A stretch of DNA of 64,000 nucleotides from Saprospiraceae bacterium (GCA_016715465.1 JADKAA010000029.1:2356001-2420000), one strand, 5' to 3'. Shown: positions 7,782 through 17,402, counted from the stretch's first letter. Made by a program: numbers and translations. Notes: generated from the letters alone by a model not told the origin.

Positions 7782-8191
7782 CCTTCAGCCGGAAAACACA
7801 CATAATTTCGCGGAGTTTCCCACAACTTTACACTTACCTCATAGTCCGGCTCTATCTCATTCCTCAATAGGGTATAGATCACATAACAGATATGCTCCGC
7901 TGTCGGTATGAGGTTTTTAAATTCTTCCACCTCCACATTTAGGTTTTTGTGGTCAAATTTTTCTTCTACACGACTCCTAATGATTTCCTTTAATTTGCCC
8001 AGGTCATATACGTATCCCGTATCCGGGTTCACTTCCCCCGTGATGCGCACTTCCAATTCGTAATTATGCCCATGAAAATGCGGGTTGTTGCATAGCCCAA
8101 ATACTTTCTGATTTTTTTCATCAGACCAACCTGGATTAAACAAACGGTGGGCAGCATTGAAGTGGGCTCTTCTGAATACGGAAAGTCGCAT
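7778..8191 (-). CDS. queD: 6-pyruvoyl-tetrahydropterin synthase / 6-carboxytetrahydropterin synthase family
   Basis: This family acts on 7,8-dihydroneopterin triphosphate. QueD makes the 6-carboxypterin precursor of queuosine and 7-deazapurines; PTPS makes pyruvoyl-tetrahydropterin. The 137 residues carry the zinc histidines H15, H40 and H42 (AAHRLF and HFHGHNY), the catalytic cysteine in GLCNNPH (C34) and PTAEHI with the conserved glutamate. The CNNPHFHGHNY form resembles eukaryote-type PTPS as much as classical QueD. With no queC or queE nearby I leave the exact reaction open. It stands alone on the minus strand. Confidence 0.85.
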   Translation of the reverse strand: MRLSVFRRAHFNAAHRLFNPGWSDEKNQKVFGLCNNPHFHGHNYELEVRITGEVNPDTGYVYDLGKLKEIIRSRVEEKFDHKNLNVEVEEFKNLIPTAEHICYVIYTLLRNEIEPDYEVSVKLWETPRNYVCFPAEG

Positions 8192-8348
8192 GGAAATGAA
8201 TTTACCTTGTAATAGAACATTTAACTAAGAATTAAACAATTAATTCTGAAATTGTTTTGCCGAATTTTGTTTGGTCACACATAATTTATTCTCCATACTT
8301 CGTTATAAATCAATTAGATATAATGTTTATTATGTCTAAAAATTAAAT

Positions 8349-8356
8349 TATCTTTG
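8349..8356 (+). promoter_or_regulatory. -7 box immediately upstream of mreC
   Basis: TATCTTTG, a perfect TAnnTTTG, ends eight bases before the mreC ATG. Transcripts would start at or within a few bases of the start codon, so the mreC message is probably leaderless. Confidence 0.5.
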
Positions 8357-8364
8357 GGGTTCAG

Positions 8365-9195
8365 ATGAGAAATGCGATAGAATTATTACTGCGCTTTGGC
8401 TACCATTTGCTATTTATAAGCATGGAATTTCTATGCTTTTACATCATCATTAATTATAACCATGAACAGAAGACCATTTTTCTCAATTCAACCAATATCC
8501 TTTCTACCTCGATAGACAGCCGGGTGGACAAGTTTAACCAATACCTGAGGTTGGAACAGGAAAACGACAGCCTTCACCTTCAGAATGCAAGACTTATTGA
8601 AAAGTTTATTGATTATGATCTAAATGCCAGCCTTTATGCCAATGACACCCTGGTCCTTGATTCTTCAAAATACCATTTAGTCGCTGTAGAAATTTGCAAC
8701 AGCACTTTCAATCTTAGGGACAACTACCTAACCCTTTGTAAGGGCTCATCCGATGGTATTGTACCCGATATGGGTGTCGTCAGCCAAAATGGCATTGTGG
8801 GTATTGTCAAGAAAGTAAGTCCCAATTTTAGCATCGTGATGAGCATCCTGCATAGCCAAAGTACCATCAGTTGCCTGATTAAAAGAAACAACAGCAATGG
8901 CACCCTCACATGGAAATCCACCAATCCCAAATTACTCAACCTGGAAGCGGTTCCCAAACACAAATCTGTGTTTGTAGGTGACACGGTAATCACCAGCGGA
9001 TACTCCACCATTTTCCCAAAAGGCATTATGGTGGGTAAGGTGAAATCGGTGGTGCTGGAGGCCGGCAATAACAGTTACACCATCGAAGTAGATCTTTTCA
9101 ACGATCCTTCTGCATGGGATGCCACTTATGTGATTTTTAATAACCTGGCAGGGGAACAGAGGGGTTTGGAAGCTTCAATCACAGAAAATGAATAG
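8365..9195 (+). CDS. mreC: Rod shape-determining protein MreC
   Basis: MreC spans the inner membrane and links cytoplasmic MreB filaments to periplasmic peptidoglycan synthases. The 276 residues show the standard layout: an N-terminal helix (about 12-30), a short coiled coil (FNQYLRLEQENDSLHLQNARL, about 55-75), and the double beta-barrel domain with CKGSSDGIVPDMGVVSQNGIVG and the late TSGYSTIFPKGIMVGKV. It overlaps mreD by eight bases. mreB is not upstream as is common; it sits at 32508 on the other strand. Confidence 0.93.
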   Translation: MRNAIELLLRFGYHLLFISMEFLCFYIIINYNHEQKTIFLNSTNILSTSIDSRVDKFNQYLRLEQENDSLHLQNARLIEKFIDYDLNASLYANDTLVLDSSKYHLVAVEICNSTFNLRDNYLTLCKGSSDGIVPDMGVVSQNGIVGIVKKVSPNFSIVMSILHSQSTISCLIKRNNSNGTLTWKSTNPKLLNLEAVPKHKSVFVGDTVITSGYSTIFPKGIMVGKVKSVVLEAGNNSYTIEVDLFNDPSAWDATYVIFNNLAGEQRGLEASITENE

Positions 9196-9712
9196 CAGCC
9201 TCATCTATGCCAATCTGTGGAGGTTTGTTTTGTACTTCCTGTTTCAGGTAATCGTGTGCCGGAGGGTAGATCTTTCCATTGGGTCATTCCATTACATTCA
9301 TTTACTTATCTATCCACTTCCGGTCTTTATGCTGCCCATGAAAACGCCGAAAGCGATGATGCTGATTATCGCATTTGTCTTTGGCCTGATGATCGATGGT
9401 TTTTACAATTCACCCGGTGTACATGCAGCTGCACTTGTTTTTTCCGCCTATATTAAAAGTATAATTCTCCGTTTTCTTGAACCCTTTGAAGGGTACAACA
9501 CCGATGACTACCCCACCATTTCAAAAATGGGTATAGGCTGGTATCTCAGCTTTATAAGTTTGCTGATGTTGCTTCATTGTTTCATTTATTTCAGCGTGGA
9601 AGCCTTTTCTTTTGTTTACTTTTTTGACATATTTATGAACACCATTTTTAGTTTCATTACCTCCATGTCCGTCATTTTTTTGCTCCAGCTTATCCTTAGA
9701 CCCAAATACTAA
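9188..9712 (+). CDS. mreD: Rod shape-determining protein MreD
   Basis: 174 residues, nearly all hydrophobic, with about five membrane helices. Motifs such as HYIHLLIYPLPVFMLPM and FGLMIDGFYNSPGVHAAA fit Bacteroidota MreD, the inner-membrane partner of MreC in the elongasome. Identification rests on hydrophobic pattern, length and its place between mreC and the PBP2 gene. The start overlaps the mreC end; the stop TAA shares its final A with the PBP2 ATG at 9712. Confidence 0.88.
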   Translation: MNSSLIYANLWRFVLYFLFQVIVCRRVDLSIGSFHYIHLLIYPLPVFMLPMKTPKAMMLIIAFVFGLMIDGFYNSPGVHAAALVFSAYIKSIILRFLEPFEGYNTDDYPTISKMGIGWYLSFISLLMLLHCFIYFSVEAFSFVYFFDIFMNTIFSFITSMSVIFLLQLILRPKY

Positions 9713-11626
9713 TGATCAATTTATCAGACAGGAAAAATAACATCATTCTCTTCGTAAGCATTTGCGGACTCATGCTTTTATTTAAAACTGCCCACTTGCA
9801 GCTCCTGGATGTAAAATATAAGGAAAAAGCAAAAAAAGGCAGCGCTCTATAAAAACGTATTATATCCATCAAGGGGCATGATTGTAGATCGAAATGAAAA
9901 ACTGATGGTCACCAATTCCCCCTTGTATGACCTCAATGTCATTTATCGAAACATCGATCCTGATATGGATACGCTGTCGTTCTGTCGTCTGCTAAACATT
10001 GATAAAACGCAGTTTTTAACCAACCTCAACAAGGACTGGAAGAACCCGTTGTATCACAAATCGGTACCTTTTACCTTCCTGTCCAAAATCCGGCCGGAAG
10101 CATTTTCAAAGTTTTATGAACACCTGCACAAATACCCTGGCTTTTACCCAGTGTTAAAAAGTATTCGATCCTATCCACACTCCAATGCGGCGCATGTCCT
10201 GGGTTACCTGGGTGAGGTCAACTGGAACATCATCAATAAATCGGAAGGAGAATATGCGCCTGGAGACTATATTGGCATTTCCGGATTAGAAAAAGGAATG
10301 GAATCCAAGCTCAAGGGAAGAAAGGGCATCAGCTACGTATTACAAGACAACCTCGGCAGACAAGTTGGCCTTTTTGACAATGGTAGGCTGGATTCCATGG
10401 CCGTGTCCGGAGTGGACATGATGAGTAGCATTGACCTCGACCTTCAAAAATATGGAGAAGAACTCCTGCGCAACAAACGGGGAGCTATCGTGGCCATTGA
10501 ACCAAGCACCGGAGAAATTCTGGCCATGGTGAGCGCACCATCGTATGACCCTAATTCCATAGCCCTGGACAAAAACAGAAGCGTTGCTTTTGACTCCCTC
10601 TTGTCGGATACCATCAATCGGCCTTTTCTGGACAGAAGTCTGATAGCCAATTATCCACCGGGATCCATTTTTAAACCCGTATTTTCACTTATTGCCATGC
10701 AAAAAGGCATTGCGCGGGCCAATACGGCCTTTTACTGCGATGGGGCTTACGAAATTAGTGCCACAAAAGCACAAAAATGCCACGTTCACCCCCCTGCATC
10801 AAGTATCGCTGCAGCCATTCAGTATAGCTGCAATTCATATTACTATCACCTGATGCGTCAGTTTGTCAATCAATATGGCTTTAAGAATCCGGGAAGAGGC
10901 CTCGATACCCTGGTTTCGTATTTGCATGACTTTGGTCTGGGCCATAAACTCGGTATTGAAAGTCCTGCAGAAATTGCAGGCTTTGTGCCCGATTCCAAAT
11001 ATTACAACCACCTTTACAGAAGAGAAGTAAACGGATGGAAAGCCACCTATATGCTGTCGATTGGCATTGGCCAGGGTGAACTCCAGGTAACTACCTTGCA
11101 AATGGCCAACTTGGCTGCCATCATTGCCAACAGAGGATTTTTTTATACACCTCACCTGATAAAAAAATATTTAAATGTCAAAGAGGACATTGATCCAAAA
11201 TACCGCACGAAACATAAAATGCGTATCGACAACCAATATTTTGAACCTGTGATACAGGGCATGGACCTTGCGGTTGCGGCTGGCACAGCAAGGGCTGCCA
11301 CACTCACGGGCATACCGGTCTGCGGTAAAACAGGCACATCTCAAAACCGGGGTAAAGACCATTCTGTCTTTTTTGGTTTTGCTCCCCGTGATAATCCAAA
11401 GATTGCGATTGCAGTTTACGTTGAGCACGGTGGATGGGGTGGTGAAACAGCCACACCAATAGCCGGTCTCATGATCGAAAAATTCATCCGTGGTGAAATT
11501 TCGCCCGATATGAAATTTTGGGAAGACCGGATGTTGAATAAGGTACTCATCAAAGATGCCGTTTTGGTCACAAACACCCTGGAGGATTACTATGCGTATA
11601 TCCTGTATTGTAGCAATGACTCCTGA
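9712..11626 (+). CDS. mrdA: Penicillin-binding protein 2 (transpeptidase), interrupted by a +1 frameshift at 9831-9837
   Basis: PBP2 cross-links peptidoglycan during cell elongation. The natural start is ATG 9712, overlapping the mreD stop, and encodes the membrane anchor (NNIILFVSICGLMLLFKTAHLQ). That frame stops at 9850-9852. The rest of the protein, from LYPSRGMIVDRNEKL onward, lies one base out and runs to 11626. Removing one A from the A7 run at 9831-9837 would join the frames as KEKAKKAALYKNVLYPSRG, exactly what the family shows. The catalytic serine lies in PPGSIFKPV (codon at 10664), with YSCNS and CGKTGTSQN following. The cause is either an assembly indel, transcriptional slippage or a recent mutation. 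Without the fix, only a 582-residue soluble piece from ATG 9878 could be made. rodA does not follow. Confidence 0.9.
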
Positions 11627-12083
11627 AAGGGTAATCGGAAGAGACAACCAGATTCCCTGGTACTTGCCAGCAGATCTGCAATATTTTAAAAAAATTACCC
11701 TGGGACACCATGTCATTATGGGCAGAAATTGTTTTGAATCCATAGGCCGGCCTCTGCCAAAAAGAACCAACATCATCGTCACCCGTGATGCCTTTTTTAT
11801 ATCTTCCAATTGTCTGATTGCGCGTTCAATACCGGAAGCACTGGAGCTCGCATTCCTTGATGGTGAGGAAGAGGCATTTATTATTGGGGGTGGTCAGATT
11901 TATGAACAGACAAAAGACCTGTGGGATAGGTTGTACATTACAGAAGTGGCTATTGATGAACCCGGTGATGTGTTTTTCCCGGTAACTGACCCCAATTTAT
12001 GGAAACTCGTTTCTGAGGATAAACATACCAGAGATGAAAAAAATGCCTTTGACTACTCTTTCAGGGAGTTTATAAGGAAATAA
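11592..12083 (+). CDS. folA: Dihydrofolate reductase
   Basis: Reduces dihydrofolate to tetrahydrofolate with NADPH. The 163 residues begin at ATG 11592 with ISCIVAMTPERVIGRDNQIPWYLPADLQYFK, holding the substrate-binding IPW-LPxD stretch (broken here into its parts IGRDNQIPW and LPADLQYFK). VIMGRNCFESIGRPLP and IIGGGQIYEQ give the NADPH-binding motifs. The start lies inside the 3' end of the PBP2 gene, overlapping by 35 bases, and has a rare clear Shine-Dalgarno GGAGG at 11581-11585. Another in-frame ATG at 11556 is less likely because it adds 12 unrelated residues. Confidence 0.95.
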   Translation: MRISCIVAMTPERVIGRDNQIPWYLPADLQYFKKITLGHHVIMGRNCFESIGRPLPKRTNIIVTRDAFFISSNCLIARSIPEALELAFLDGEEEAFIIGGGQIYEQTKDLWDRLYITEVAIDEPGDVFFPVTDPNLWKLVSEDKHTRDEKNAFDYSFREFIRK

Positions 12084-12135
12084 AAGCGGACTTACATTAC
12101 AGATATTGGTTTTTTGCCTTAATTTTAAATAAAAA

Positions 12136-12624
12136 ATGAAAAGAGCTGCCACTATTCTCATTGTATTGCTGATCGTCATTCAGTTTATAAAACCTGAAAG
12201 AAATGAATCAAACGACAATACTTATCACATTTCCAAGAAATACGAATTCCCAAATGACATAGCGGCCATTACCAAAGCAGCTTGCGACGATTGCCATTCC
12301 AACAAAACGGTTTACCCTTGGTACGCCAATGTACAGCCGGTCGCATGGTGGTTGAGTTACCATGTAAACGATGGGAAAAAACATTTCAATCTTTCTGAAT
12401 TTACCAACAGGAAAATCGCTGTCCAGCACCACAAATTGGAAGAAATGGTTGAAATGGTCGAGGAAGGAGAAATGCCGCTAAAGTCTTACACTTTCCTTGG
12501 GCTGCATAAAGAGGCTAACTTAAGCCCTGAACAGCGAAATAAACTGACGGCTTGGGCAAAGCAGCAGATGGCTGTGATCAAAAGTAACTATCCTGCCGAT
12601 TCCCTTGTGATGAAAAGGGGTTAA
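12136..12624 (+). CDS. Haem-binding domain protein (CxxCH)
   Basis: 162 residues with an N-terminal hydrophobic anchor (ATILIVLLIVIQFI) and a single CDDCH haem c attachment motif (AACDDCHSNKTVYPWYANVQP), followed by WWLSYHVNDGKKHFN and a C-terminal helix (LSPEQRNKLTAWA). This is the pattern of the Haem_bd family, a small periplasmic cytochrome-like domain of unknown partner, common in Bacteroidota. It faces the TonB receptor gene tail to tail with a nine-base gap. TAATTTTA at 12120-12127 may be its -7 box. Confidence 0.85.
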   Translation: MKRAATILIVLLIVIQFIKPERNESNDNTYHISKKYEFPNDIAAITKAACDDCHSNKTVYPWYANVQPVAWWLSYHVNDGKKHFNLSEFTNRKIAVQHHKLEEMVEMVEEGEMPLKSYTFLGLHKEANLSPEQRNKLTAWAKQQMAVIKSNYPADSLVMKRG

Positions 12625-12633
12625 GTCGCCTTC

Positions 12634-15213
12634 TTAAAAGGAAGTAGTAAGGTGAATGTTGAAAAACCGTCCTAACATTACCGACTGATTTCCTGTAACG
12701 ATGGGTAATTGTCCTTTCTTATTTTCAAAAAGCCCTGTTTGTTGGACAAATTTCACATTCGTGTGATTGGTAAGATTACTTACCGTTATGCCTGCCTTTA
12801 TTCTGAATTTTCCAACTGAAAAATGCCGGTCGAATCCTGCATCCAAACTGAGATAGGAAGGCAGGTATGCTATCAGGTCTTGTCGATTTACCTCATTTTT
12901 TGTACCCTTGTCTTTACTTTTTTCATAACTAAGATAAGGGGAGCCCGACATCACATGAAGGCTTTGGCTGAAAGTCCACATGCCTGTCTGGTATTGATTG
13001 GAATAATTAAAATTGTGTCTTCTGTCATCGGGTGAAGGAATGGTCAGGTTTCTATAAATACCTTCAAATTGTTGTGTAGTCTTACTTAAGGTGTACGCCA
13101 TTGACATCTTCCATTTGTGAAGGGAATAGCCAAGCAGGACATCCATACCCCGGGTAGTGCCCTTGCCGGTGAAAAAAGCATACATCGGGGGAATTGGTTG
13201 ACCAGGCATGCCGCGTACATCATTGATCAGGGTGGTAAACAATTGATTTCCCGACGATTTTTGATAATAGGTTTCTACGTCAGTAAAAAATCCATCCGCG
13301 CTATATCTGAAGCCAAGCATGTAATTGTTGCTTTTTTGCAATGGCAAATTTGGGCCGTCGCTCAGGTAGTAATATTTTAGATTTTGAGCAAAGCGCGTTT
13401 CAAAATCGAACTGATTTAAATTTTGCACCCTGTTGGCGAAACTGGCTTTAAAAGAAATGGAGGATGGAAGTTTCCAGGTGACCGAAATTTGTGGCTGAGC
13501 ATACAATGAGTTATGCAAAGTAAATTGTGAAAATCTAAGCCCCGCCTGAATGTCCAGTGTCGCTAATTTTAACTCATACTGAGAAAAAAGTGAAGCCTGC
13601 GTTGCCTTTTGATCCAGATTAAGTAACGAATGCCGGTTTTCCTCCCCTTTAAGTTTTAGGTTAATGGTTCCCGCTTCAATGCCCTGTGTAAACTTTTGGT
13701 TCTTTCCAACCTGCCATAAAACCATAGATTTTAGGGTACCCATAGATACTTCCTGTCGATGCTGGAATTCCGTATTGATTGTGTTTTCAAAGCCTCCTAA
13801 AAAATCAATGCTCTTGTTCATGAGTTTAAATGAATCCTGGTACTTATTATATATGGCCTCGGTAATCCATTTTGTTTCTTTACCGAGCCTGTAAGTGTGG
13901 GTAAAACCAAGACCTTCATTTTTTGATTCCTGTTTATTGTTGAATTTTTGTGTTATGGTCACATTTTGATTCTGAATAAAGAATTGTTTGTTGTTTTGCC
14001 AGACCATAGATGTATTGTCCGAACTTTGCAATATGTCAAAATTAATTGAACCCCTTTTGCTGTATTCAAATGAAGCTTTGGCATTAAAATCATAAAATCT
14101 GGCATCCGGAATAGCCACGATGATGCCATTTTGTGCAGTGACCTGATCAATGCGGAGCTGATTGAAATTGGATTTCAGTAATCCTGAATCATTTATACCC
14201 AGGTAGGAAATCCTGCCACCCGCTTTGATGCTGAATGTTTTGCCGGCATTTACATCGGCGGCAAAACCGGAATACAACAGATTGGAGGTTGACTTAAATC
14301 TGGATGAGCCATTGTTGGTTGAGCCAAACCTTACAATGCCTCCTAAAGCATTGCCATAGGCACTGGGGTACTGATTTTTAAATACTTCCACCTCATCAAA
14401 ATACAATTCATTGAATGAACTGATTATGTTGTAATAGTGGCCTGTTTTTAAAACGGGAATGTTTTCGACCAGGGTAAGTGTTTTATCGCTCTTTAGTCCG
14501 CGGATACGCACCTCGGCAGTTTCCGTTTTTGCCAGACCTGGCAGGTTTTGCAAGACCCCGATTAGGTCTTTTCCGCCAAAGTTGATCAATTTATAACTGT
14601 GAAAATCTCCATTATATTCCATGGGATTGTTGGCAACCATATACCGTGCTGAGGCCACCACGGTGATGCTTTCAATGGTGCTTATGCTGGGTTTCATAAA
14701 CACTTCCAAATTTTGCTTTAATGGGGTATGAAGTTTTTGTAACTCATAACCTACATAAGATACAATGAGAGAGTCAGTACGCTCACTTTCCGGAATGATC
14801 AGGGTAAATGCTCCTGACTCATCAGATATAGTGCCATGTTTAAGGTCTGGTGTATATATGGAAGCATAACCAAGAGTGGATAATGTAATACGGTCTCTGA
14901 TGACACCACTGATTGATGTGTTTGCCCCCGTTTCTGACAAGTGGCTTTTTCGCAGCAAAATCTGATTGGCATCCAACTGATAGAAATCCAGACCGGCACC
15001 GGCAAAGATGGCCTGGAGCGATGCCATTAACTTTTCCTTTTTTAATTCTCCTGCATTTACCGCATACTGATCCAGGAGCACCGGGTCTATGGCAACCTCC
15101 AACGCATGGTCCTCTGATAATTGTCTGATGAATTTTGACAGGGGCATATCCTTCTGACCCATGGATTGGGAAGAAAACAATATCCCTAATAATAAAATGA
15201 ATATAACCCTCAT
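12634..15213 (-). CDS. TonB-dependent outer-membrane receptor with STN signalling domain
   Basis: 859 residues. A signal peptide (FILLLGILFSSQSMGQ) is followed by an STN domain (about 22-72: LSKFIRQLSEDHALEVAIDP, then KLMASLQAIF), a carboxypeptidase-like regulatory domain (about 98-175: ISGVIRDRITLSTLGYASIY, SYVGYELQ), a plug (VLQNLPGLAKTETAEVRIRG; YPSAYGNALGGIVRFGS) and a 22-strand barrel. STN-containing receptors take up a ligand and pass a signal to a FecR-type anti-sigma factor. Here fecR and an ECF sigma gene lie directly upstream on the same strand. The ligand cannot be inferred from sequence. It resembles FecA-type transducers more than SusC, and no SusD gene follows. Confidence 0.9.
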   Translation of the reverse strand: MRVIFILLLGILFSSQSMGQKDMPLSKFIRQLSEDHALEVAIDPVLLDQYAVNAGELKKEKLMASLQAIFAGAGLDFYQLDANQILLRKSHLSETGANTSISGVIRDRITLSTLGYASIYTPDLKHGTISDESGAFTLIIPESERTDSLIVSYVGYELQKLHTPLKQNLEVFMKPSISTIESITVVASARYMVANNPMEYNGDFHSYKLINFGGKDLIGVLQNLPGLAKTETAEVRIRGLKSDKTLTLVENIPVLKTGHYYNIISSFNELYFDEVEVFKNQYPSAYGNALGGIVRFGSTNNGSSRFKSTSNLLYSGFAADVNAGKTFSIKAGGRISYLGINDSGLLKSNFNQLRIDQVTAQNGIIVAIPDARFYDFNAKASFEYSKRGSINFDILQSSDNTSMVWQNNKQFFIQNQNVTITQKFNNKQESKNEGLGFTHTYRLGKETKWITEAIYNKYQDSFKLMNKSIDFLGGFENTINTEFQHRQEVSMGTLKSMVLWQVGKNQKFTQGIEAGTINLKLKGEENRHSLLNLDQKATQASLFSQYELKLATLDIQAGLRFSQFTLHNSLYAQPQISVTWKLPSSISFKASFANRVQNLNQFDFETRFAQNLKYYYLSDGPNLPLQKSNNYMLGFRYSADGFFTDVETYYQKSSGNQLFTTLINDVRGMPGQPIPPMYAFFTGKGTTRGMDVLLGYSLHKWKMSMAYTLSKTTQQFEGIYRNLTIPSPDDRRHNFNYSNQYQTGMWTFSQSLHVMSGSPYLSYEKSKDKGTKNEVNRQDLIAYLPSYLSLDAGFDRHFSVGKFRIKAGITVSNLTNHTNVKFVQQTGLFENKKGQLPIVTGNQSVMLGRFFNIHLTTSF

Positions 15214-15217
15214 AGAC

Positions 15218-16180
15218 TCATTCTTCCTGATAAATCTTCACCTTATCTCCCTCCAACTCATATTTCAAGTGAAGAGGCCAGGTAATACTCATCAGGGCTT
15301 TATCAATATCGTTCTTAACAAAGTAACCGGTATAAACCTTTGATTTTTTTAACTGCTCATCCATTTCGATACGCACACCGTATGCCAGTTCCAGGGCTGT
15401 CAACACTTCACTTAACTTTGCATTTTCAAATTTCACACTGCCGGAAACCCATCCGGGCAGGTTATCTTCTTCCAATTTCACCGTAGTTTTATTTTCCGAA
15501 ATCGTTCCAAAATTTGTTTGCTCACCGGGTGTAAGGATGACACTCGCTCCGCCTTTGGTCACCCTCACCTTTCCTGAATAACAGGTTACTTCAAAATGAC
15601 CTCTTGTTGCCACATTAAAGCTTGTACCCAGAACTTCTACTTTGCCCTGGTTTGTATTCACTTCAAATGGAATGCCTTTTTGCACCTCAAAAAAAGCACG
15701 GCCTTTAAGGGTAACGGTCCTTTTCTTATTAAATGTATTTTTATCATAAGAAATGAATGATTTTGAATCCAAAATTACAAAGGAAGCATCAGGTAAAATA
15801 TGCTCTACAGTGGAGGCTGTCTGGTTAGACATTTCAACCGCGCTTTCATTGCCGGCAAATTTAAATATATAAAAAATCAAAAAGCATGCGGCGGCAGCAC
15901 TGGAAATTAGGGTCAACCTCCTGATGATGGAAGGTTTCTGGCTTATGGATGAACGAATTCCATGCCACAAGTTCTGTTTCCATAACTCATCGGGTTTTGT
16001 TTCCGTCAGTTTCAGCTGGTTGAGCAGTATTTCTGCTTCGTCCAGCATTGACTTTTTTGAAGGATGCTGCTGAATCCAAAGCTGCCAAAAAGTGTCATCT
16101 GTTTTATTGTAAACCCATGACACAAAGCGATCATCCGCCAGAAAGTCTTCAATTGAATATGTTATGTATTTGTCTTCCAT
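15218..16180 (-). CDS. FecR family anti-sigma regulator
   Basis: 320 residues. The cytoplasmic N-terminal part (1-90) has the FecR-type helices (FLADDRFVSWVYN, TDDTFWQLWIQQHPS); one membrane helix follows (about 95-112, ISSAAAACFLIFYIF); the periplasmic part carries the FecR core (VLDSKSFISYDKNTF, GRAFFEVQKG, VLGTSFNV, GKVRVTKGG) and a DUF4974-type C-terminal domain (LSEVLTALELAYGVRI). It would hold or activate the sigma factor encoded at 16824 in answer to the receptor. It ends four bases before the receptor start. Confidence 0.92.
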   Translation of the reverse strand: MEDKYITYSIEDFLADDRFVSWVYNKTDDTFWQLWIQQHPSKKSMLDEAEILLNQLKLTETKPDELWKQNLWHGIRSSISQKPSIIRRLTLISSAAAACFLIFYIFKFAGNESAVEMSNQTASTVEHILPDASFVILDSKSFISYDKNTFNKKRTVTLKGRAFFEVQKGIPFEVNTNQGKVEVLGTSFNVATRGHFEVTCYSGKVRVTKGGASVILTPGEQTNFGTISENKTTVKLEEDNLPGWVSGSVKFENAKLSEVLTALELAYGVRIEMDEQLKKSKVYTGYFVKNDIDKALMSITWPLHLKYELEGDKVKIYQEE

Positions 16181-16195
16181 CGACTACTATTTCTA

Positions 16196-16660
16196 TTATT
16201 TAGTAAACAATTCATCCATGTATAATTTTCTGCTGGCGCTGTTGTATATAAACCTGCAGGCATCGGCACTTGAATGCATTATACTGATACAGTTACCTGA
16301 TTGGTCTTTTGAGTCAAGGTGACTCCTGTTGAGATAACAATGTCCCAATTCATGAAATATATAAAATTCACGCTCAAATTCATCTGCATTTACCCAGTAT
16401 GCGTAATCGACCGTGACTTTTGATGGCTCATCCGAATTGTGGGTGCACTGTGCAATGATATTATTACCTGCTATATTGACCATTTCTCCAGAAATATTGG
16501 CTTTTACTACATCGAAATTTACCCCTCTGGTATTGGCTTCCTCTTCAAATTTCTGAAAGTACGGCATCAGGGCCTCATCAATAGCGGCCTCCGCTGTGCC
16601 ATCCTTGTTGCAGCCCAATATGAAACCGGCAAAGACAATCATTAAAAAAAACCTGCCCAT
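16196..16660 (-). CDS. Putative zincin-like lipoprotein (HELGH)
   Basis: 154 residues with a lipoprotein signal (FAGFILGC, lipid-bearing cysteine at 17). FHELGHCYLNRSH holds the zincin HExxH (H103, E104, H107) with a further histidine at 114, giving HExxH-x6-H, one residue longer than the metzincin spacing. Cysteines at 72 and 108 and several near the C-terminus could form disulphides. I recognise similar putative metallopeptidase lipoproteins in Bacteroidota but know no substrate. It is inserted between the sigma factor and fecR genes, 15 bases from fecR, so it may be co-expressed with the signalling module. Confidence 0.8.
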   Translation of the reverse strand: MGRFFLMIVFAGFILGCNKDGTAEAAIDEALMPYFQKFEEEANTRGVNFDVVKANISGEMVNIAGNNIIAQCTHNSDEPSKVTVDYAYWVNADEFEREFYIFHELGHCYLNRSHLDSKDQSGNCISIMHSSADACRFIYNSASRKLYMDELFTK

Positions 16661-16823
16661 TGACTTTTCTTTAAATACGTATTTCTTCTGCTTTTGTACT
16701 CATTTGGGACCCAAAATTCAAAAAATCGCTTTATATGTCAGCAATTTTGATAAAATATACCCTTTTAATTCTTCAATGCCTCTTTTCGGTGCGGCAAATG
16801 AAGGTTTTGTTTGACCTGTCATG

Positions 16824-17402
16824 TCAGCGAATAATATTAATCAACAAAAAGGTGATTATGGCGATGTCAAAAGATAGATGGCGTCTCAGTTCGGTTATTG
16901 CGCGGTGTGCCAGATTTCTTACAGATTGGTAATTAATACCCAGGGTTTCTGCTATTTCTTCATAGCTCAGATTCTTAGTATATTTCAGGTAAATAATTTC
17001 TCTTTGTCGCGCTGTCAATTGGCCCATGGCAGCCGAAAGCTGTGCATTTTTATATGCTTCCGTTTCAAAGGAGATTAATTCGTCTTCTCTTGATTCAGAA
17101 AGGGTTTTCACCGTAGAAACATCCCCGACTGTTTTATGCCGACCCTGCTTCCTAAAATGATCTATCAGGCGGTTGCGCAAAGATTTTAACAAATATGCCC
17201 TTATGACTACCGCCTGGCCAAGTCCTGCCCTGTTTTCCCATAAATAAACAAAGAGATCATGAATCTGGTCGGAAACGACTTCTTCATCGGGGCAAATCTT
17301 TTTGCCAAAATGAAAAAGCAGGTCTATATTTTCGAAATAGATTTGCTCCAGGCCTTTCATATCGCCTCCTTTAAATCGATCCCATAATTCCGACTGATTC
17401 AT
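16824..17402 (-). CDS. ECF-type RNA polymerase sigma factor (FecI-like)
   Basis: 192 residues with sigma region 2 (about 20-90: LEQIYFENIDLLFHFG, VSDQIHDLFVYLWENR, YLLKSLRNRLIDHFRKQ) and region 4 (about 125-180: LTARQREIIYLKYTKNLSYEEIAETL is the core, read here as LTARQREIIYLKY and YEEIAETLGI). The domains are the minimal ECF type, used for cell-surface signalling with FecR and TonB receptors encoded downstream. A gap of 163 bases separates it from the zincin gene. It is divergent from the four-repeat lipoprotein at 17494, which could be a target. The C-terminal residues are hydrophobic (ITFLLINII), unusual for a soluble factor. Confidence 0.92.
   Translation of the reverse strand: MNQSELWDRFKGGDMKGLEQIYFENIDLLFHFGKKICPDEEVVSDQIHDLFVYLWENRAGLGQAVVIRAYLLKSLRNRLIDHFRKQGRHKTVGDVSTVKTLSESREDELISFETEAYKNAQLSAAMGQLTARQREIIYLKYTKNLSYEEIAETLGINYQSVRNLAHRAITELRRHLSFDIAIITFLLINIIR

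Noticed and set aside
9828..9852. A programmed -1 frameshift at the A7 run in PBP2
   Set aside because: The downstream domain is in the +1 frame; a -1 slip leads to a stop after a few codons, so it would not restore PBP2.
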